Of a stretch of 64,000 nucleotides of DNA, positions 58,218 through 64,000 are shown piece by piece. A model generated the notes under the pieces. It had not been told where the DNA came from and searched no databases. It saw nothing but the letters and a program-made list of their open reading frames with translations. Each line of letters opens with the position of its first letter. The first letter of the stretch is position 1. Made by a program: the position numbers and the translations under genes. The stretch comes from an uncultured Prevotella sp. (lineage in GTDB: Bacteria; Bacteroidota; Bacteroidia; Bacteroidales; Bacteroidaceae), in NCBI GenBank assembly GCA_946404405.1, contig CAMJDL010000005.1, positions 56,495 to 120,494 of the forward strand. Direction: 5' to 3'.

Positions 58218-59765
58218 TTATATTCCTCTTTCTGCCCAATCGCCACGGTCAAGATTGCGATAGCCGATGGCTTCGGCAATATGGTAGGATTGTACTTTCT
58301 CGCTGCCTTCGAGGTCGGCAATGGTACGGGCGACCTTCAGGATGCGGCTGTAGGCGCGGGCTGAAAGCTTGAGGCGCTCCATAGCCATACGCAGCATGTC
58401 GAGTGAGGCAGCATCGGGTTCGGCAAACTCGTGGAGCATCTTTTCGGTCATCATCGCATTGCAGTGGATGCCTTTGTAGGGACGGAAGCGCTCTTCTTGT
58501 ATCTTACGTGCGGCAATGACCCGTTCACGAATCTTCTCGCTGGGTTCGCCTGGTTGCAACTGACTGAGCTGTGCAAAGGGCACGGCTTGTATCTCGCAAT
58601 GGATGTCGATACGGTCGAGTAGGGGACCGCTGATTTTGTTCATGTAGCGCTGTATCTGACCTGGTGTACAGGCACAGTGGTGCGTAGGGTCACCATAATA
58701 GCCGCATGGGCACGGGTTCATCGAGGCCACCAGCATGAACGAACACGGATATTCGACATTGTACTTGGCACGCGATATACTGATTTTGCGGTCTTCCAAG
58801 GGCTGTCGCAATACTTCGAGGACGCTTCGACTCAGCTCTGGCATCTCGTCTATGAATAAAACCCCGTTATGTGCCAGGCTGATTTCACCAGGTTGCGGAT
58901 TGTTGCCACCACCTACAAGGGCGACTTGCGATATCGTGTGATGCGGTGCCCGGAAGGGTCGCTGGCTGATGAGGCTGGTGTCGCGGCTTATCTTGCCTGC
59001 CACGCTGTGTATCTGTGTGGTCTCTAAACTCTCAGCCAACGAGAGTGGAGGCAGGATCGAGGGCAGACGCTTGGCCAACATGGACTTACCACTGCCCGGC
59101 GGACCTATCATAATCAGGTTGTGGCCACCGGCAGCAGCCACCTCTAAGGCACGCTTGACACTCTCTTGACCTTTGACGTCGGCAAAGTCCAGCTCGTAGT
59201 GGTTCTGCTGTTCGTAGAATTCACGACGTGTATCGATGACGGTTGGCTCGTAGCTGCTGTTGCCATTCAGGAAGTTGATGACATCCAGGAGTGTGTCCAT
59301 ACCGTAGACCTCCAGTTGGTTGACGACTGCCGCCTCGCGGATGTTCTGTTGGGGCACGATGAGGCCCTTGAACTTCTCGGCACGTGCACGGATGGCGATA
59401 GGCAGCGCGCCACGAATGGGTTGCAGACGTCCGTCAAGTCCCAGCTCACCCACCAGCATGTATTTTTCCAGCATTTCGTCCGTCACCTTGCCGTTGGCAG
59501 CCAGAATGCCAATGGCCAACGGCAGGTCGTAGCCCGAACCTTCCTTCTTGATGTCAGCAGGCGCCAGATTGACGGTGATGTCCATCGTGGGCATCTTGAA
59601 ACCATTGTTCGTCAGGGCGGCCTTGATACGGTCGTAGCTCTCCTTGACAGCGGTATCAGCCAGACCCGTCAGGTGGAACTGCACGCCACGCGACATGCTG
59701 ACCTCAACTGTTACCGTCGTGACTTCCAGTCCGTTGACTGCTGCGCAATATGTTTTTACTAACAT
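58218..59765 (-). CDS. comM: YifB/ComM family Mg-chelatase-like AAA ATPase
   Basis: IGPPGSGKSMLAKRLPSILPPL; PFRAPHHTISQVALVGGG; MNPCPCGYYGDP. Confidence 0.93.
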   Translation of the reverse strand: MLVKTYCAAVNGLEVTTVTVEVSMSRGVQFHLTGLADTAVKESYDRIKAALTNNGFKMPTMDITVNLAPADIKKEGSGYDLPLAIGILAANGKVTDEMLEKYMLVGELGLDGRLQPIRGALPIAIRARAEKFKGLIVPQQNIREAAVVNQLEVYGMDTLLDVINFLNGNSSYEPTVIDTRREFYEQQNHYELDFADVKGQESVKRALEVAAAGGHNLIMIGPPGSGKSMLAKRLPSILPPLSLAESLETTQIHSVAGKISRDTSLISQRPFRAPHHTISQVALVGGGNNPQPGEISLAHNGVLFIDEMPELSRSVLEVLRQPLEDRKISISRAKYNVEYPCSFMLVASMNPCPCGYYGDPTHHCACTPGQIQRYMNKISGPLLDRIDIHCEIQAVPFAQLSQLQPGEPSEKIRERVIAARKIQEERFRPYKGIHCNAMMTEKMLHEFAEPDAASLDMLRMAMERLKLSARAYSRILKVARTIADLEGSEKVQSYHIAEAIGYRNLDRGDWAERGI

Positions 59766-59799
59766 CGTTCTCTGAATATTTCGTGCAAAGTTACGAAAT

Positions 59800-59832
59800 A
59801 ATTCCTAATTCCTAATTCCTAATTCCTAATTT
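59800..59832. repeat. Heptamer array between divergent promoters
   Basis: aattcctaattcctaattcctaattcctaattt. Confidence 0.85.
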
Positions 59833-59854
59833 TTTATTACTTTTGCACCGAATT

Positions 59855-60811
59855 ATGGACAAACTGCTAAGATTTCTGAAGGATTGGACGTTGCCTGTGG
59901 CTATTGCCGTAGGAACTGTGTGCTATCTGACGTTCTATTATGTTCCCCAACTGGATGCGTTGGGCGATGAATTGGGACCCGTGTTCGATGTCATCTTCCC
60001 ATTATTTGTCTTCCTGACGTTGTTTGTCACCTTCTGCAAGGTCGATTTTCACCAGATGCGCCCACACCGTTGGCATGTTGGCGTATTGGTGGCTCAACTG
60101 TTACTGGTGGCTGTGAATATCGGCATTATCTTTTGGGTAGAGGCTGACGTGGAACTAAAATTGTTATGGGAAGCCATACTGACATGTATCATCGGTCCTG
60201 CGGCATCGGCAGCACCAGTGGTGGTTGGCAAGCTGGGTGGTAATATCTCGACGATGACAACCTATGTGCTCATCTCGTCGCTGGCCTCGTCGCTGATGAT
60301 ACCTACGGTATTTCCTATCTTGGAGCAGACGGTGCATGTGGCTTTCATTGACGCGTTCCTTATTATATTAGAGAAGGTAAGCATAGTATTGCTATTGCCC
60401 TTGGTATTGGGTTGGCTGATGCAACATTACGCCAAGGGACTGTGTGCCAAGATTGCTGCTCAACCTAACCTGAGCTTTTATTTCTGGGCTATCTCGTTGA
60501 GTATCACGACGGGTATCACCGTAAAGAATATCGTGCACAGCAGTGCCTCGCTAGTCCTGTTGCTGATGATAGCGGCAGCCACCTTCCTGTTGTGTTTCGT
60601 ACAGTTTGGTATTGGTCGCGCCATTGGTCGCCATCTGGGCGAAGAAGTGAATGCCGGACAGGCGCTGTTCCAGAAGAATACGGCGCTGAGCATCTGGGTG
60701 GCGTATATGTACCTGAACCCCGTATCGTCGATTGGTGCAGGCTGTTACGTGTTGTGGCAGAATGTCATCAATTCGCTGGAACTGTGGCAGTACCGGAGAA
60801 GTGAGAAGTGA
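59855..60811 (+). CDS. Membrane transporter, BASS-like/auxin-efflux-like family
   Basis: Polytopic; MDKLLRFLKDWTLPVAIAVGTVCYLTFYYVP; start refined to ATG 59855. Confidence 0.65.
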   Translation: MDKLLRFLKDWTLPVAIAVGTVCYLTFYYVPQLDALGDELGPVFDVIFPLFVFLTLFVTFCKVDFHQMRPHRWHVGVLVAQLLLVAVNIGIIFWVEADVELKLLWEAILTCIIGPAASAAPVVVGKLGGNISTMTTYVLISSLASSLMIPTVFPILEQTVHVAFIDAFLIILEKVSIVLLLPLVLGWLMQHYAKGLCAKIAAQPNLSFYFWAISLSITTGITVKNIVHSSASLVLLLMIAAATFLLCFVQFGIGRAIGRHLGEEVNAGQALFQKNTALSIWVAYMYLNPVSSIGAGCYVLWQNVINSLELWQYRRSEK

Positions 60812-60832
60812 GAAGTGATGAGTGATAAGTTA
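60796..60832. repeat. Heptamer array at transporter 3' end
   Basis: gagaagtgagaagtgagaagtgatgagtgataagtta; encodes terminal RRSEK*. Confidence 0.75.
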
Positions 60833-62620
60833 GAGGGGACGTGTGGCCTCTCGCAGCCATAGTCGCTCTTCATCGTTCAGATGGGGAGCGATTTTTTCGT
60901 AGACTTCGGCGTGATAGGCATTCAGCCAGTCCTTTTCTTCTTGTGTTAACAGTTCAGGCAGGAGAGGTGTAGTGTTGATGGGACAGAGCGTCAGCGTCTC
61001 GAATTCTAAGAACTTACCACATTCTGTTTCCTCAGCATCTTTTACTAACAACACGTTCTCCGTTCGCACGCCAAAGCGTCCTTTGAGGTAGATGCCGGGC
61101 TCGTCGGTAACGGTCATACCTTTGCGTAGCGGGGTGGGTTTCCACTCCATACGTATCTGGTGAGGACCTTCATGAACGTTCAGGTAAGCGCCCACACCAT
61201 GTCCCGTACCGTGCAGATAATTGAGACCGGCTTGCCATAATGGTGCGCGGGCAATGGCGTCGAGCTGTGTACCACTGGCACCATCGGGGAAATGGAGCAG
61301 TTGCAGGTCGATGTGTCCTTTTAGCACCAGCGTATATACCTTGCGCTGTTCGTCGGTCAACGGGCCCAAGGCAATGGTACGTGTGATGTCCGTCGTACCG
61401 TCTTGGTATTGTGCACCACTGTCAACCAGCAGCAAGCCACGAGGCTCTAACGGCTTGTCGGTTTCGGGTGTCGCCTCGTAGTGTACGATGGCCCCGTGTT
61501 CCTCGTAGCCGGCAATGGTGTCGAACGATAGTCCGCGATACAAAGGCTGCTCGCTGCGCAGTTGTTCCAACTTGTCGCTTACGCTGATTTCCGTCTGTCC
61601 ACCAGCTTCTACGGCAGGTTTCAACCAGTAGAGCCATTTGACCAGTGCGATGCCGTCCTTCAGCATCGCACTGCGCATTCCCTGCTGTTCGGCCTCGTTC
61701 TTTACGGCTTTCATGACGGGTACGGGCGACGGCTTGCGGATAATTTCGTTGGCCTTCACCTGGCGCGCCAATGACTCGTTGACTTCATCAGGGTCAATCA
61801 GGATATTCCATTCACCCCACTTCTGCAGGGCTTCGCCGGCAGCTTCGTAAGGCTTGATGGTGATATGCTGTTCGTCCAGATAGCGTTTGACATCAGCAGT
61901 GAGCTTCCGTTCGTCGACAAACAACGTTGCCTGTTGACTGCCAATCAGCAGATGACTGATGAAGACAGGACAGCAGTGCACGTCGCTGCCTCGCAGGTTC
62001 AGTGTCCATGCAATATCGTCGAGCTGACTCATCAGCATACCGTCGGCATGTACCTCACGTAAGGCCTTGCGGATACGTGTGAGCTTTTCTTCCGTCGTCT
62101 CGCCAGCCAGTTTGATGGGTTGCAACATGATAGGGTCCAACGGCATCGATGGACGGTCTTTCCAGATGCGCTGCAATACGTCGAAGTTGGTGCGAAGCGT
62201 CAGACCACCCTGTTGGCGCAGCTCGTCTTTCAGTTCGCTGATAGCCGCTGCTGTATGTGTGGTACCATCGACGCCCACCTCCTTACTGTCCATATCGGCC
62301 AGTTCCTTGCCTAACCATTCGGTAATGGTGGGTGTGCCGTCTATCTTCAGTTTCATCAACTGGTATTCGGTTCCCTTCAGCTGTTCCTCAGCGGCAATGA
62401 AATAGCGCGAGTCAGTCCATAGTGCTGCACTCGTGAGTGTGACGACAGCAGTGCCTGCTGAACCGTTGAAACCACTGATCCACTCACGGCCTTTCCATCG
62501 GTCGGCGGTATATTCACTATTATGAGGGTCACTACTGTTAAAGATGTATGCGCCTAAGTGTTCGTGACGCAGCTCCTCACGTAATTGTTCCAATCTCTTT
62601 GCAATCATATCACTCATCAC
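60830..62620 (-). CDS. M24 family Xaa-Pro aminopeptidase
   Basis: LLVDSGAQYQDGTTDITRTI; HGTGHGVGAYLNVHEGPH; TVTDEPGIY. Confidence 0.94.
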   Translation of the reverse strand: MMSDMIAKRLEQLREELRHEHLGAYIFNSSDPHNSEYTADRWKGREWISGFNGSAGTAVVTLTSAALWTDSRYFIAAEEQLKGTEYQLMKLKIDGTPTITEWLGKELADMDSKEVGVDGTTHTAAAISELKDELRQQGGLTLRTNFDVLQRIWKDRPSMPLDPIMLQPIKLAGETTEEKLTRIRKALREVHADGMLMSQLDDIAWTLNLRGSDVHCCPVFISHLLIGSQQATLFVDERKLTADVKRYLDEQHITIKPYEAAGEALQKWGEWNILIDPDEVNESLARQVKANEIIRKPSPVPVMKAVKNEAEQQGMRSAMLKDGIALVKWLYWLKPAVEAGGQTEISVSDKLEQLRSEQPLYRGLSFDTIAGYEEHGAIVHYEATPETDKPLEPRGLLLVDSGAQYQDGTTDITRTIALGPLTDEQRKVYTLVLKGHIDLQLLHFPDGASGTQLDAIARAPLWQAGLNYLHGTGHGVGAYLNVHEGPHQIRMEWKPTPLRKGMTVTDEPGIYLKGRFGVRTENVLLVKDAEETECGKFLEFETLTLCPINTTPLLPELLTQEEKDWLNAYHAEVYEKIAPHLNDEERLWLREATRPL

Positions 62621-63729
62621 TTTTCACTTTTCACTAGCGTAGCGCATATATACTCAGAGCGTGTACCGATACGGAATTTGCCGCCCCAGATGCCCAGACC
62701 ACTGCTGACGTAATAACGGGTGTTGCCACGCTGATGGGGTCCAAAGGCGCATTCGTAGATACTCTCCGTAATCCAAGAGATGGGCCAAACCTGTCCGTGA
62801 TGGGTATGACCACTGAACTGGAAGTCGACATGATGACGCTCAGCCTGTTCAAGGTTATAGGGCTGATGGTCCAATAAAATGAGAAATGAGGAATGAGAAA
62901 TGAGCGATTCATTCTCTTTCATGATTCTCCCCAATGACTTGCGGTGCATGTTGGTACGGTCGTCACGCCCAATGATACACAGGTCACCCACAACGGCAGC
63001 TGAGTCCTGCAACAGATGGATACCGGCATCACGATAGAACTGTTGGGCATCAGGTTCACCGCTATAGTATTCATGATTGCCCAAGCAGGCATAGATGGGG
63101 GCCGCCAGACGTCGGAATTCCTCTGCCATACGTTCCTCTTTTAGTGGACGCATGCTCATATCGATGATGTCGCCAGCAACCAATACCAAATCGGGTTTCT
63201 CGGCATTAATCATGTCCACCCAGCGATGAAGTTCCTTGCGTGGGTTGTGATAGCCGATGTGCAGGTCGCTAATCATCACCAGTTTCATGGGGCGTGCCAA
63301 TGGCTTGTTGGTGGTCAGCGTCAACTCCTGACGATACTTATGCTGGTAGTGCAGGTTGCCGTAGACAAAGATAGCGACCATCACAACGGTGATACCCAAG
63401 ACCGTCCACCAATTATTATATAATAAGGTACGCGGAACGAGATGGACCAATCGTCCCAGATCGAGTATCAGGAAGAGTATGACCAGATAGAGCATGACGA
63501 AGACGCTCGATGTGCCTATCTCATATAAAGCGGTGCCAACAGGTAACGATGCCCTGTCGTACAACCCTCGCATGCCAAACATCATGGTCAGGAACGAACC
63601 GACCAACAGTATGATGGCTAATAGTTTCCACCACCAGGCGCAAGGCAACAGGCACCACACGTGCCAAGCAATATAGCTGATGCCCAATAGGGGTAAAATC
63701 ATGAATATGACCATCCACATAGTCTTCAT
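62617..63729 (-). CDS. Metallophosphoesterase
   Basis: MISDLHIGY, LVLVAGDIID, CLGNHEYY, FSGHTHHGQ. Confidence 0.93.
   Translation of the reverse strand: MKTMWMVIFMILPLLGISYIAWHVWCLLPCAWWWKLLAIILLVGSFLTMMFGMRGLYDRASLPVGTALYEIGTSSVFVMLYLVILFLILDLGRLVHLVPRTLLYNNWWTVLGITVVMVAIFVYGNLHYQHKYRQELTLTTNKPLARPMKLVMISDLHIGYHNPRKELHRWVDMINAEKPDLVLVAGDIIDMSMRPLKEERMAEEFRRLAAPIYACLGNHEYYSGEPDAQQFYRDAGIHLLQDSAAVVGDLCIIGRDDRTNMHRKSLGRIMKENESLISHSSFLILLDHQPYNLEQAERHHVDFQFSGHTHHGQVWPISWITESIYECAFGPHQRGNTRYYVSSGLGIWGGKFRIGTRSEYICATLVKSEK
62876..62906. repeat. Heptamer array inside metallophosphoesterase
   Basis: aaaatgagaaatgaggaatgagaaatgagcg (ENESLISHSSFLILLD). Confidence 0.85.
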
Positions 63730-63805
63730 TTGTTATATAGAATTCTGCATATTTATTGAATAACACTGCAAAGATACATATTTTCTCAAAAAAAAGACAG
63801 AAAAA

Positions 63806-63837
63806 TTTGGCAGAAAGAAAGAAAAAGTGTAATTTTG
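63806..63837 (+). promoter_or_regulatory. Promoter of trp-type leader
   Basis: TTTG (63806-63809), 20 bp, TAATTTTG (63830-63837). Confidence 0.7.
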
Positions 63838-63868
63838 CCGACAGAAAGTAATAAAAAACGTATTTAGT

Positions 63869-63925
63869 ATGACAAAAACTGCAAACTTTTGGTGGTGGCG
63901 CAACTCAAGATTCGGACAATCGTGA
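63869..63925 (+). CDS. Trp leader peptide candidate MTKTANFWWWRNSRFGQS
   Basis: Three consecutive TGG codons in an 18-codon ORF between promoter and terminator hairpin. Confidence 0.8.
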   Translation: MTKTANFWWWRNSRFGQS

Positions 63926-63966
63926 GAAGATAGCCACGTACCTATAGTTTGTCATAGGAGAGATAC

Positions 63967-64000
63967 TGAGAGGCCTGTCGTTCTTGCGACGGGCCTCTCA
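63967..64000 (+). terminator. Attenuator terminator hairpin
   Basis: tgagaggcctgtcgttcttgcgacgggcctctca; T-tract would lie beyond window end. Confidence 0.75.

Noticed and set aside
1-64000. tRNA, rRNA, intact IS element or integrase
   Set aside because: No convincing cloverleaf, rRNA, transposase or tyrosine/serine recombinase ORF seen by eye; a tRNAscan/ISfinder run would be decisive.

Overview
Bacteroidales (Prevotella-like) chromosomal window. This reading used no database search. Left part (about 1-13 kb) is accessory: the 3' end of an AAA ATPase, a two-gene restriction-modification locus (Eco57I-like adenine methylase plus a GIY-YIG-like/SF2 helicase subunit) behind a long, strongly structured leader, a small-RNA candidate, a predicted nuclease, a replication-like module (iteron-like repeats, RecA-like ATPase, Toprim/DUF6371-like protein, DUF4248-like protein), an HU-like/smalltalk/amidase cassette, and a second AAA ATPase of the same family as the one at the left edge. 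About 13-24 kb is a polysaccharide-degradation cluster (GH2, GH115, PL4, two secreted proteins) next to an SGNH esterase remnant. The rest is mostly core genome: ispG, purE, PAP2-like, rpoN, tandem histidine acid phosphatase paralogs, SufE, U32 peptidase, PorP and gldKLMN (T9SS), NCS2 permease, histidine kinase, priA, FadL-like porin, 7TM-HD, gltX, waaA, S8 protease, AsmA-like, comM, transporter, M24 aminopeptidase, metallophosphoesterase. The right edge has a trp-type attenuator with a WWW leader peptide. Main unusual signals: (1) a nested-helix RNA candidate in the RM leader; (2) at least 25 short arrays of roughly 7-bp units scattered between and inside genes, several in frame in housekeeping genes and some sitting between back-to-back -7 elements; (3) the trp leader; (4) small ORFs/RNAs below the ORF-track threshold.
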